Shown here: one piece after another, positions 1 through 8,025 of the stretch | Layout: the number at the start of each line of letters is the position of its first letter | How positions within the stretch are numbered: position 1 is the stretch's first letter | Virus record (IMG/VR): IMGVR_UViG_3300047457_001129 | Coordinates: 1 to 24,038 of that record | Direction: 5' to 3' (one strand) | DNA length: 24,038 bases | DNA from: a virus | Notes under the pieces: model-generated | What the model saw: the letters and a program-made list of their open reading frames with translations, nothing else | The model's database searches: none | What the model was told of the DNA's origin: nothing | Made by a program: the position numbers and the translations under genes

Positions 1-815
1 GTCTCTATGAGGACTACAGAGTCATCATTCAGCGTTGTGACATTCGAAATCTTGTGAGGCTTGATCAATTATATCATGATTATGAACCTGACATTACGTT
101 CCATTTTGCTGCTGAATCTCATGTTGATAATTCAATTGCTGGCGATGATCAATTCATCAGCACCAATATTGAGGGAACTCACAATATCCTAAAGTGTATT
201 CGTAAACATAATGGGAAACTTGTGCATGTCTCTACAGATGAAGTCTACGGTAGTTTGGGTCATGACGATCCAGGATTTACTGAAAGCACTCCATACGATC
301 CTCGCAATCCATATTCTGCAACCAAAGCAGCCAGCGACCATCTTGTTCGTGCTTATGTGAATACACATGGCATTGAAGCAGTTGTAACTAATTGCTCAAA
401 TAACTACGGTCCGCGTCAACATGCTGAGAAATTCATCCCGACTGTGATTCGTCACATCAAAAACAATACACCAATCCCAGTTTATGGTACAGGCGAAAAC
501 GTTCGCGACTGGTTATTTGTAGAAGACCATTGCGAAGCATTGCTTACTATTGGTGAAAACTTCAAGTCTGGTGAGCGTTATAACATTGGCGGTGGAGTTG
601 AGATGAGTAATCTTCAAATGGTTACACTCATTCTTGATTTGATGGGTAAGCCTGTTCACATGTATCAAAACTGGATCAATTTTGTGACTGATCGCAAGGG
701 ACATGACTTTAGATATGCGATGAACGCTGATAAAATTGCAAATGATTTGGGTTGGCAAGCAAAGACTCAACTTATCGATGGATTGACAAAAACTTTGGAG
801 TGGTATAATGCGTAA
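1..815 (+). CDS. rmlB: dTDP-glucose 4,6-dehydratase (RmlB), 5' partial
   Basis: This converts dTDP-glucose to dTDP-4-keto-6-deoxyglucose using bound NAD+, in the cytoplasm. The reading frame is open from base 3, so the gene starts outside the window; the GTG at 54 is an internal valine codon, because the in-frame residues before it (ending CDIRNLV) continue the family pattern. The N-terminal GxxGxxG NAD-binding motif is therefore missing only because of the window edge. Visible family marks are FHFAAESHVDNSI, the catalytic STDEVYG (the Asp-Glu pair), the YSATK active-site Tyr/Lys pair, and the NNYGPRQHAEKFIPT and RDWLFVEDHCEA segments. The stop overlaps the rmlA start by 8 bases, which indicates translational coupling. 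CDP-glucose or UDP-sugar dehydratases are the nearest alternatives, but the rmlA neighbour favours dTDP. Confidence 0.93.
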   Translation, partial: LYEDYRVIIQRCDIRNLVRLDQLYHDYEPDITFHFAAESHVDNSIAGDDQFISTNIEGTHNILKCIRKHNGKLVHVSTDEVYGSLGHDDPGFTESTPYDPRNPYSATKAASDHLVRAYVNTHGIEAVVTNCSNNYGPRQHAEKFIPTVIRHIKNNTPIPVYGTGENVRDWLFVEDHCEALLTIGENFKSGERYNIGGGVEMSNLQMVTLILDLMGKPVHMYQNWINFVTDRKGHDFRYAMNADKIANDLGWQAKTQLIDGLTKTLEWYNA

Positions 816-1680
816 GGGAATTATTCTATCAGGAGGATTAGGCACTCGCCTTTATCCATGCACAAAGGTGATATCAAAGCAGTTGCTTCCTGTCTATGAC
901 AAGCCGCTGGTTTACTATCCAATCTCAACATTGATGATGGCAAATATCCGCGATATTCTAATCATCACCTCACCAGCAGATCGTGCGCCATTTGAGAATC
1001 TAATTGGTAATGGTTCTCAGTGGGGATTGAATATTTCTTATGCTACTCAATTGGAGCCAAAGGGAATTGCTGAGTGCTTCCGTATTGCTGAGAAATGGAT
1101 CGGAGAAGATGAAGTTACCCTTGTTCTTGGCGATAATATTTTCTATGGCAACGAATTGATCAACCGTTTCAATCGTGCATCAAGTAATCATAAAGGATGT
1201 ACATTATTTGCATATCACGTCGCAGATCCTGAAAGATTTGGCGTGATTGAGCAAGACTCAAATGGAAATCCTCTGAGAATTATTGAGAAACCGCAAGTTG
1301 CTCCAACAAATTATGCAGTCACTGGGCTTTACTTTTATGACAATAAAGTAGTAGACTATGCATGGCAGATTCAGCCTTCTGCAAGAGGAGAGTTAGAGAT
1401 CACTGACATCAATAATCTTTATATGCAAAATTATGATTGTACAATTGAATATCTAAATCGTGGTATTGCATGGATTGATACTGGCACATTCGAATCTCTA
1501 TCTGAGGCATCAACTTTTGTTGGTTCAGTGCAACGAAGAACAGGCATGATGATTGCTTGCCCCGAAGAAATAGCGTATAATAATGCTTGGATCACAGAAC
1601 ACGAAGTTCGTCGTGCTGCTGAGAAGTACAGCAAGTCTGATTATGGTAAATATCTTGGTCAAATTTTGAGGATGAAATAA
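808..1680 (+). CDS. rmlA: Glucose-1-phosphate thymidylyltransferase (RmlA)
   Basis: This makes dTDP-glucose and pyrophosphate from glucose-1-phosphate and dTTP, the first step of the pathway served by the neighbouring rmlB. The 290 residues match the family length. The N-terminus carries the nucleotide-binding signature GGLGTRLYP (residues 9-17), then SKQLLPVYDKP (23-33) with the lysine that contacts phosphates, then YYPISTLM. GDNIFYG (108-114) contains the metal-binding Asp, and EKPQVAPTNYAVTGLYFYD and the RGELEITDIN stretch are also typical. The start is fixed by the overlap with the rmlB stop. The stop overlaps the ATG of the next gene (TAATG), so the genes form one operon. Nothing looks damaged, and the enzyme is probably active. 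Confidence 0.96.
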   Translation: MRKGIILSGGLGTRLYPCTKVISKQLLPVYDKPLVYYPISTLMMANIRDILIITSPADRAPFENLIGNGSQWGLNISYATQLEPKGIAECFRIAEKWIGEDEVTLVLGDNIFYGNELINRFNRASSNHKGCTLFAYHVADPERFGVIEQDSNGNPLRIIEKPQVAPTNYAVTGLYFYDNKVVDYAWQIQPSARGELEITDINNLYMQNYDCTIEYLNRGIAWIDTGTFESLSEASTFVGSVQRRTGMMIACPEEIAYNNAWITEHEVRRAAEKYSKSDYGKYLGQILRMK

Positions 1681-2975
1681 TGAGTGACGTAAAACAAATG
1701 ATTGAAGAATTGGTTGCCACTGTTGGCACACCGAAGTATGCTTACAATTGCAAAGAGTTTACTCCTGGCAAAGACACGGTCTTTTATTCTGGTCCATATT
1801 GGGACGAGAAGGAAGTCATTGCTGGCGTCACTGCATTCCTCACAGGTAAGTGGCTTGTCTCTGGCGAAAACGTTGCCAAGTTTCAGTGGGCATTTAGCCG
1901 CAAGTTCAATGTGAAGCATTGCCACATGGTGAACTCTGGTTCATCAGCCAACTTGACTATGGTTGCTGCTCTTAAGAAGCACTTGGGCTGGAAGGATGGC
2001 GATCAAGTTATCGTATCACCCGTTGGATTCCCAACAACGATTGCTCCGTTGGTTCAGAATGGTCTTGCACCAGTCTTTGTTGATATTGAAATGAAGACTT
2101 TGAACTTTGATCTTGATCATGTTGAAAAGTGGATCACCGATAAAACAGTTGCTATTTTCGTGTCGCCTGTTCTTGGTAATCCGCCGCATATGGATCGCAT
2201 CAAAGATATGTGCGAGCGACACGGCATTCGTTTGATTGGCGATAACTGTGATTCATTGGGCACAAAGTGGGATGGTAAGTTACTAACGGATTACTATTAT
2301 GCGTGGACAACTTCTTTCTATCCTGCTCACCACATTTCGACGGGCGAAGGCGGGATGGTTTGCTCAAACGACGAGCAACTCATCAACACTGCTCGCAGCA
2401 TTAGCTGGTGGGGTCGTGATTGCCGTTGCGTTGGTGCTGCTAATCTATTGGCTTGTGGAACGTGTGGTAATCGCTTTGATAAATGGCTTGAAGGATATAA
2501 TGGGATAATTGATCACAAGTATCTCTTCACGAACATGGGGTACAATCTCAAGCCACTTGATATGCAAGGTGCAATTGGTATTGAGCAGTTGAAGAAGATC
2601 GACGAGATTGATGTGAAGCGTCGTGTAAACTTCGCTCGCATCAAGCATCTCTTTGAGAAGTATATCCCTGGTGTTCGTGTTGCTGAGAATCTTCTCTTGG
2701 CTGATCCGTCATGGTTCGGTGTTCCGTTGATCACTGATACACCAGAACTCAAAGAAAAACTCCAAGCGTTCTGCGAAGAAAATAAGATTCAAACTCGCAA
2801 TTACTTCGCTGGAAATATTCTACTGCATCCTGGCTACAAGCATCTTGATGATGCTGCCAAATATCCGAATGCTAACAAGGCATTGAGCAACGTATTCTTC
2901 GTTGGATGCCCACCGCATTACGGTGAAGAAGTGTTTGCCTACTATGAGAGTGTAATGCAAAAATGGGTATGCTAA
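1680..2975 (+). CDS. E1-type PLP/[2Fe-2S] 4-keto-6-deoxy-sugar 3-dehydrase (DdhC/SpnQ-like)
   Basis: This is predicted to remove the C3 hydroxyl of an NDP-4-keto-6-deoxyhexose, working with a flavin/iron-sulfur reductase. It is 431 residues, close to the roughly 437 of RfbH/DdhC. It belongs to the DegT/DnrJ/EryC1 aminotransferase fold, but at the Schiff-base position it has SFYPAHHIS (212-220), with His instead of Lys, the mark of E1 dehydrases. Cys190, Cys248 and Cys250 reproduce the family C-X57-C-X1-C iron-sulfur spacing. The fourth Cys is at 259 (X8 instead of the X7 I recall), with another at 262. E1 of CDP-sugar pathways is the best-known relative, but rmlA and rmlB next door suggest a dTDP substrate, as for SpnQ-type enzymes. 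No E3-like reductase is present in the window. The exact substrate is inferred. Confidence 0.9.
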   Translation: MSDVKQMIEELVATVGTPKYAYNCKEFTPGKDTVFYSGPYWDEKEVIAGVTAFLTGKWLVSGENVAKFQWAFSRKFNVKHCHMVNSGSSANLTMVAALKKHLGWKDGDQVIVSPVGFPTTIAPLVQNGLAPVFVDIEMKTLNFDLDHVEKWITDKTVAIFVSPVLGNPPHMDRIKDMCERHGIRLIGDNCDSLGTKWDGKLLTDYYYAWTTSFYPAHHISTGEGGMVCSNDEQLINTARSISWWGRDCRCVGAANLLACGTCGNRFDKWLEGYNGIIDHKYLFTNMGYNLKPLDMQGAIGIEQLKKIDEIDVKRRVNFARIKHLFEKYIPGVRVAENLLLADPSWFGVPLITDTPELKEKLQAFCEENKIQTRNYFAGNILLHPGYKHLDDAAKYPNANKALSNVFFVGCPPHYGEEVFAYYESVMQKWVC

Positions 2976-3847
2976 ATGTTTTCGGAGGAAATGGATTCGT
3001 CGGATCGCAATTCTGCAATACAACGAAAAATGGGTATATCAAAAATTATCGAGAAAATATCGGAGTATTTTCTCCCGACGTTGTGTATTTTATTAGCACT
3101 GTTGACAATTATAATGTACACGTCGATCCTAATTTGGATATTGACACTAATCTAACGATTTTGATGAGAGTTCTGAACAATTATCGATTCTATATAGAGA
3201 CGAACAAAAAAGATGGATGTTTCAACTTCATCAGTTCTTGGTTTGTCTATGGACAGGACTCGGGTTTCGGAGAGGGTGCACGTGGCATTCCTGAAACAGA
3301 TCCTTGTGATCCAAAGGGATTTTATTCGATAACAAAACGATGCGCTGAGCAGTTGCTTATGTCTTATTGCGAGACATTCAATTTGAATTACCGCATTCTG
3401 AGATTAGCCAATGTCCTTGGTCCGAAAGATAAAAAAGTTTCTGCGAAGAAGAACGCAGTCCAATATCTATTGGGCGAACTCGCTGCAAACAAACGAGTCG
3501 ACCTCTATGATAGTGGTTATTTTTATCGTGACTATATTGATGTTAGGGATTGCGCTCGAGCAATCGATCTGGTGGTCAACAAAGGCGAACTCAACTCAAT
3601 CTACAACATCGGAAACGGAAAGGGAATAATCTTTCGTGATATTATTCGTTATGCTCGAGATGCAATGGACTCTGGCTCTGAGATTCGTACAATCGAGCAG
3701 AAAGAGTTTCACAAAAAGGTTCAGTCATCCCGTTCGTTCTTTATGGATAATACGAAACTCACAGAATTGGGCTATCGTTCAGAGTACACGATCAACGAAA
3801 CGATTGATACGATTATACATGACATTCTGACAAATAAAAATCACTAA
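2963..3847 (+). CDS. NAD-dependent epimerase/dehydratase family (candidate 4-keto-sugar reductase)
   Basis: This is an extended short-chain dehydrogenase of 294 residues. It shows the Rossmann glycine motif GGNGFVG (8-14), the catalytic Ser region ISSWFVYG (90-97), the YSITK Tyr/Lys pair (121-125), and a substrate-domain stretch RDYIDVRDCARAIDL. It follows the E1-type dehydrase and overlaps it by 13 bases, so the likeliest job is reduction of the C4 ketone to finish a 3,6-dideoxyhexose, comparable in place and size to abequose or paratose synthases (RfbJ/RfbS). That function is inference from order and family; a 4-epimerase or dehydratase role cannot be excluded. An ATG two codons downstream (2969) is an alternative start. 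The stop codon overlaps a CTAAATA box, which marks the end of this operon. Confidence 0.85.
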   Translation: MGMLNVFGGNGFVGSQFCNTTKNGYIKNYRENIGVFSPDVVYFISTVDNYNVHVDPNLDIDTNLTILMRVLNNYRFYIETNKKDGCFNFISSWFVYGQDSGFGEGARGIPETDPCDPKGFYSITKRCAEQLLMSYCETFNLNYRILRLANVLGPKDKKVSAKKNAVQYLLGELAANKRVDLYDSGYFYRDYIDVRDCARAIDLVVNKGELNSIYNIGNGKGIIFRDIIRYARDAMDSGSEIRTIEQKEFHKKVQSSRSFFMDNTKLTELGYRSEYTINETIDTIIHDILTNKNH

Positions 3848-3850
3848 ATA
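3844..3850 (+). promoter_or_regulatory. Candidate T4-like late promoter (CTAAATA)
   Basis: CTAAATA lies at the end of the sugar operon and 31 bases before the ATG at 3882, in the only real gap between the sugar genes and the head genes. T4 late promoters carry TATAAATA, and CTAAATA-type boxes have been described for T4-like cyanophages. No -35 element is visible, as expected for such promoters. A good Shine-Dalgarno sequence, GGAGAG (3873-3878), follows. The assignment rests on motif and position only. Confidence 0.55.
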
Positions 3851-3881
3851 TACTAGTAAAATCCCACAGTGTGGAGAGAGT

Positions 3882-5024
3882 ATGTTTGGCTTCAAGCAGT
3901 ATATTCCTTTATTAGCAGAACAGAAGAAACCAGTTCGCGGAATCCTGCACCTTCCACATCCTTCTGAAGCCGCTTTCGCCACTCGTAAAGGCGCAGTCGG
4001 TTCCACTCTCTCTAAAATTCAAGGTGTCATTAGCGGTCGCACTCCGATCACTCGTAAGATCGACGATCGCATGTCTTTTCAGGCTATTCGCACGCCAGAA
4101 GGCAAAGTCGGTGTGAAGTATAAAGGCACTGGCGCAACTTATAACTTCTCTGCTGAAGATATAAAGAAACAACACAGCGAAAAGCCATATATCGCTGGAC
4201 CACTCATGAATATTCTCAAGCACGTTCATAAAGTGCTTCCAAAGGGTTCAGGTGAGTATCAGGGTGGGTATCTCAGTTCTCTTGAAGACCGCACCGAAGA
4301 GGATGGCAACATCGGTCACAAACCAAATACTATTCGCTATTCTGTAGATAAGAAATCTGCAGAAGGAAAGAAACTTGCAAAGGCTCCATTGAGCATTGCA
4401 CTTCACTCACGCATTGCTGCTGATGGCAGCACATCTCCAATCGGCGAAGGCGAGTTACAAGAACATCCAGATGTCCATCTGATGAGTCATCTTGTTTCTA
4501 GCGAAGAAAGAAAACTATCTCCAGACGCAAAAAGAAAAGCACTTGAGCATATTGCTGCAGCCAAGAAACTTGGGCAAAAGCATTCTCATGATCACCATGA
4601 AGGTCATGATGAAACTCTATTGCGTTATGCAAACTCAACCATTGATACTGGTGAAAAGCCAAACGCAAAGGGCTATATCAAATTCCTAGAAAAGCACCAT
4701 CAAAAAAGAATAGATTCTGTAAAAACAGAAAAGGCTAAAAACCAAAAAGCAGAAGAAAGAAAAGCCTCGATCAATCATGTAAATGATAACCTAGATAAAT
4801 TCGATAAGACATTTGATATGCATCATCATATTCAACAAGCAACATATGCTGTTGCTGATGCATTATCTAAAACAGCTAGTGGTGGATACTCACATAAGAT
4901 TGACAATGAAGAGGCTGCAGGTGAGGGATTTGTTTCTGGTGGAATGAAGTTTGTTCCAAGAAAGTTCACTGAAGCAAATCGCAAACGTTCAGCAGCACTG
5001 AAAGCGCAAAAGAGCGTAATATGA
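3882..5024 (+). CDS. Conserved phage protein with capsid-targeting-like N-terminus and ligase-like motif I
   Basis: 380 residues. I recognise it as a family common in T4-like aquatic phages with no settled function. The N-terminus MFGFKQYIPLLAE resembles the T4 internal-protein targeting peptide (MKTYQEFIAE type) and ends in L-x-E, the consensus of the T4 prohead protease. Residues 57-100 (TRKIDDRMSFQ, then VKYKGTGATYNFS) look like motif I (KxDGxR) of nucleotidyltransferase/ligase folds, except that the Gly is Asp. GEYQGGYLSS (124-133) could be motif III, and NTIRYSVD with APLSIALHSR may follow it. A His/Asp-rich segment (KHSHDHHEGHDE, 233-244) could bind metal. The C-terminal third is charged and helical. 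GGAGAG at 3873 fixes the start, and the stop overlaps the next ATG (ATGA). It is probably a head-packaged protein; enzymatic activity is speculative. Confidence 0.75.
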   Translation: MFGFKQYIPLLAEQKKPVRGILHLPHPSEAAFATRKGAVGSTLSKIQGVISGRTPITRKIDDRMSFQAIRTPEGKVGVKYKGTGATYNFSAEDIKKQHSEKPYIAGPLMNILKHVHKVLPKGSGEYQGGYLSSLEDRTEEDGNIGHKPNTIRYSVDKKSAEGKKLAKAPLSIALHSRIAADGSTSPIGEGELQEHPDVHLMSHLVSSEERKLSPDAKRKALEHIAAAKKLGQKHSHDHHEGHDETLLRYANSTIDTGEKPNAKGYIKFLEKHHQKRIDSVKTEKAKNQKAEERKASINHVNDNLDKFDKTFDMHHHIQQATYAVADALSKTASGGYSHKIDNEEAAGEGFVSGGMKFVPRKFTEANRKRSAALKAQKSVI

Positions 5025-7756
5025 GTAAAGCAACATTTACCTTTGGAAGATTCAACCCGCCGACAGAAGTGGGTCATGGTAAGTTAGTTGGCGCAGTTCA
5101 AGCACATGCAGAAAAAAGTGGTGGCAAACATTATATTTTCCCATCACACTCTCAAGACGCCAAGAAAAATCCATTGAGTCATAAAGATAAAGTTGGTGCA
5201 ATGAATCGCATGTTTCCAAACGCAAATGTTGTTTCCTCTGGTAAAGTGCGTACAGCAATTGATGCGATGAAACATCTAGAAAAGCAGGGTCATAAAGAAG
5301 TTACAATGGTGGTTGGTTCTGATCGTGTCGACAACTTCCATTCTCTGCTCAATAAATATAGAACTAAAGAATTTCCAGGAATCAAAAAAGTAAACGTTGT
5401 ATCAGCAGGTCATCGAGATCCAGACGCAGAAGGTGCCGAAGGCATGTCTGCTTCTAAACTTCGCGAGTTAGTTGCTGCTGGTAAAAAGAAAGAATTTGTT
5501 TCACACTATAGCGACCCAAAACTCGGCGCTCATATACATGATAAGGTAAAAGCAGGTATGCAAATGGAATCAACAAACCCAGTCGGTATTTTTCTACTTG
5601 GTGGTCCAGGAAGCGGAAAGGATTATCTTCTCAAGAATATCTTTTCTCGTTTCGACCTAACTGAGGTTCAAGCCGATCAAATTCTCAATGGTGCTGCTGC
5701 AGAACTATTTGAATCAAGCAAAAATATCGTCATCAATGGCGCTAATGATGCTGAAAAGATCGAACTAGTACAGAATATGCTCGAAGGCTACACCTTTGAT
5801 TTTGTTCATGTATCTGTTACAAATAAAGTTTCTCGTTTGCGCAATGAACAGCGCGAACAACCAATTACTGAATCAAAGCGTATTGACAAATATCTAAAAG
5901 CTGAGCAATTAGCAAAAGATGTTGAAGCATTTATTTTCAATAACTCAATCAATCTCAACGAATCATCAGAGATGGAAAGATTGTTTTTCGGTTCTCAAAT
6001 CGAAAAACTTCTAGAAAGAGTTGTTGAACTCGGACTTCACATTGAAGAAACTCCAGCACCAAAATCGTTTTCAATTCTTCGCGAAAAGAAGTTTCCTACA
6101 GTTGCAAAAGATAAGGCATCAGGATTACCTAAGAAATATGTTCGTGGATTGAGTGCCTCAACAGCGAAAGCAAGAGCAGCTCATTGGAAAGAAAAATCAA
6201 AGTTATCTGACAGTGATCCGCGTGCATATGAACCAGCTCCTGGCGATGCAACTGCAAAAACGAAACCAAGCAAGCATACTCTTGCTGTTCGTAAGATGAT
6301 GGATGAGGCTGAGCAACAGAAAGTTCGTCGTGTTGCACGGAGCGGAAATGTTACTGCTGTCATGGATGCACGCAAAGATACTGGGCGCGTCAACGAAGGT
6401 GCTTCTGATTCTTCAATTGCAGCAAAAGCAAAGAAGTCTGGTATTTCTGTCGGCACACTCCGAAAAGTTTATAATCGCGGAGTTGCTGCTTGGAACTCTG
6501 GTCATCGCCCAGGAACGACACCACAACAGTGGGGTCATGCTCGTGTCAACTCCTATATCAACAAAGGTAAGACATATCATACAGCAGATAAAGATCTGCG
6601 TGAAGATGTAGAAGATCTAGATGCGCTATTTGAGATGCAATTGGTGGGTACAGACGAATATCGTAAGCATGCCATTGCTATGACACCAGGACAGGGAGAA
6701 GTTGAAAATGCTTACAAATCTAAAAAGAATGCTATTCCAGAAGAAACCGATTGTGGATGCGAAAGCGATTGCGGCTGCGACGATAGCAATCAAAATGAAT
6801 CGACTGGAGGAAGAAGTGAGCGAAGTGTTCCAAAGAGTTTTAGAGACCTCAGAACAGAAGCCAAAAAAGAAAAAGAAGAAGACACTCAAGTAACTGCAGT
6901 GTTTGATCCAAAATTAGGCGACTCTAAAAAGAAAGCATCAAATATCAAAACTCCACCAAGAAATATTGATTCAACAATGCAAGGTCTCCCAGTTGCATCT
7001 CGCTTCAATGCTTATGAAGAAAAGAAGCCAGAAGAAAAAGGTTTCATGCCAACCCCTCATCAGGTTCCTGCTCCTCCTGGCGGTCATTCTATTCCAAAAG
7101 GATATAAGCGAGTCAAAGATCATATCGCTGGTTGGAAACTTGTAAAGGAAGAAGATTCTCCAGAACTTACTCTTGAAGAAGCAGTTCAGTATCACCTCGA
7201 GAATAATATCTCGATCACAGAAAACGTTTTTCGTCCAGCATCTGAAATGTTCTTTGAAATGATCAAAGAAGCCAAGCGTCTTTATAAAGAAGGAAAGTAT
7301 ACTCCTAAAGACGAATGGGAAAAAGACATGCTTCAAACAGATATTGGCGAAATCGCAGAGTTCGAGGGTCAAGCAGTCGTTCTTGATTATCCAATCGAAG
7401 AGGGTCTTGAGGAGTGCTGGACTGGTTACACTCAGAAGGGAATGAAGAAGAAGGGTGACAAGATGGTCCCTAACTGCGTTCCGATGAGTGAAGCAGAAGA
7501 TCCAACTGGTGGTAAGGGTATCGGCAAACCATTCCGCTCAAACGGTGGTGGTGCTGTGTACGTTCGTGTTGGAGACGGTGTTCGCAAGATCAATTTTAGC
7601 CAATCTGGAATGACAAAGAAGTTCAACGATCCTGCAGCAACTCGCAGTTTCGTTGCTCGTCATCACTGCTTGTCTAATAAAGATAAGACGTCAAGATCTT
7701 ATTGGGCTTGTCGTTGGCCACGATTCTTCAGTAATTCAGGAAAAACATGGTGGTAG
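5021..7756 (+). CDS. Multidomain fusion: NMN adenylyltransferase-like + P-loop kinase + several phage modules
   Basis: 911 residues. Residues 1-180 are a nucleotidyltransferase of the NMNAT/cytidylyltransferase type: FGRFNPPTEVGH (8-19) is the HxGH-like motif with one extra residue, MVVGSDR at 96-102, and GMSASKLREL (141-150) is the SxSxxR-like motif. Residues 186-345 are a P-loop kinase-like domain with Walker A GGPGSGKD (194-201). Then come CTS-like PKSFSILRE (347-355), a basic module with KKYVRGLSASTAKARAAHW (371-389), and a module ending RPGTTPQQWGHARVNSYI (496-513). A DCGCESDCGC cluster (577-586) is a possible metal site, followed by CTS-like KSFRDLRTE (605-613). FRPASEMFFEMIKEAKRLY (737-755) opens another module, then ECWTGYTQKGMKKKG (798-812), and the end is a Cys/Trp-rich tail finishing GKTWW. 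The modules recur in aquatic phage proteins as I recall them. The role may be NAD synthesis, head packaging, or both. Confidence 0.85.
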   Translation: MSKATFTFGRFNPPTEVGHGKLVGAVQAHAEKSGGKHYIFPSHSQDAKKNPLSHKDKVGAMNRMFPNANVVSSGKVRTAIDAMKHLEKQGHKEVTMVVGSDRVDNFHSLLNKYRTKEFPGIKKVNVVSAGHRDPDAEGAEGMSASKLRELVAAGKKKEFVSHYSDPKLGAHIHDKVKAGMQMESTNPVGIFLLGGPGSGKDYLLKNIFSRFDLTEVQADQILNGAAAELFESSKNIVINGANDAEKIELVQNMLEGYTFDFVHVSVTNKVSRLRNEQREQPITESKRIDKYLKAEQLAKDVEAFIFNNSINLNESSEMERLFFGSQIEKLLERVVELGLHIEETPAPKSFSILREKKFPTVAKDKASGLPKKYVRGLSASTAKARAAHWKEKSKLSDSDPRAYEPAPGDATAKTKPSKHTLAVRKMMDEAEQQKVRRVARSGNVTAVMDARKDTGRVNEGASDSSIAAKAKKSGISVGTLRKVYNRGVAAWNSGHRPGTTPQQWGHARVNSYINKGKTYHTADKDLREDVEDLDALFEMQLVGTDEYRKHAIAMTPGQGEVENAYKSKKNAIPEETDCGCESDCGCDDSNQNESTGGRSERSVPKSFRDLRTEAKKEKEEDTQVTAVFDPKLGDSKKKASNIKTPPRNIDSTMQGLPVASRFNAYEEKKPEEKGFMPTPHQVPAPPGGHSIPKGYKRVKDHIAGWKLVKEEDSPELTLEEAVQYHLENNISITENVFRPASEMFFEMIKEAKRLYKEGKYTPKDEWEKDMLQTDIGEIAEFEGQAVVLDYPIEEGLEECWTGYTQKGMKKKGDKMVPNCVPMSEAEDPTGGKGIGKPFRSNGGGAVYVRVGDGVRKINFSQSGMTKKFNDPAATRSFVARHHCLSNKDKTSRSYWACRWPRFFSNSGKTWW

Positions 7757-8025
7757 AAAATAAGCCATATGAGGATCAAAAACTAAATAATTGGTCCTTT
7801 ATACGAACCTTCAAACATGATGTGTTGAATGAAGAGTTGGCTTGGCATCGTGATGAAAATGGTAGATTTATAGAAGTATTAGAGGGTAGCGGCTGGGAGA
7901 TCCAGTTTGACGATAAGTTACCAGAAAAGTTATACAAGGGCGATAGGTTTTTTATTCCCGCAAAAACCTTTCATAGACTAAAACGTGGGACAACAGATCT
8001 TACAGTAAAGATCGAGGAATTCTAA
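7747..8025 (+). CDS. Small cupin-like protein
   Basis: 92 residues, overlapping the previous gene by 10 bases and ending one base before the next ATG, so it is co-translated. The sequence reads as one small cupin barrel: an AWHRDENGRFIEVLEGSGW strand pair (32-50) that includes the usual EVLxGxG turn, then KLYKGDRFFIPAKTFHRL (61-78) with the second cupin motif (GD..FIP...H). His33 and His76 are candidate metal ligands. I recognise near relatives in T4-like aquatic phages, where they are annotated only as hypothetical or cupin. A role in the virion or in small-molecule binding is not known. No RBS is evident beyond coupling to the upstream gene. Confidence 0.75.
   Translation: MVVENKPYEDQKLNNWSFIRTFKHDVLNEELAWHRDENGRFIEVLEGSGWEIQFDDKLPEKLYKGDRFFIPAKTFHRLKRGTTDLTVKIEEF

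Noticed and set aside
54-56. GTG as the start of the first gene
   Set aside because: The frame is open to base 3 and the upstream residues match RmlB, so the gene is cut by the window edge.
7783-7789. CTAAATA inside the cupin gene as a late promoter
   Set aside because: It lies in coding sequence, 240 bases before the next gene; chance occurrence cannot be excluded.
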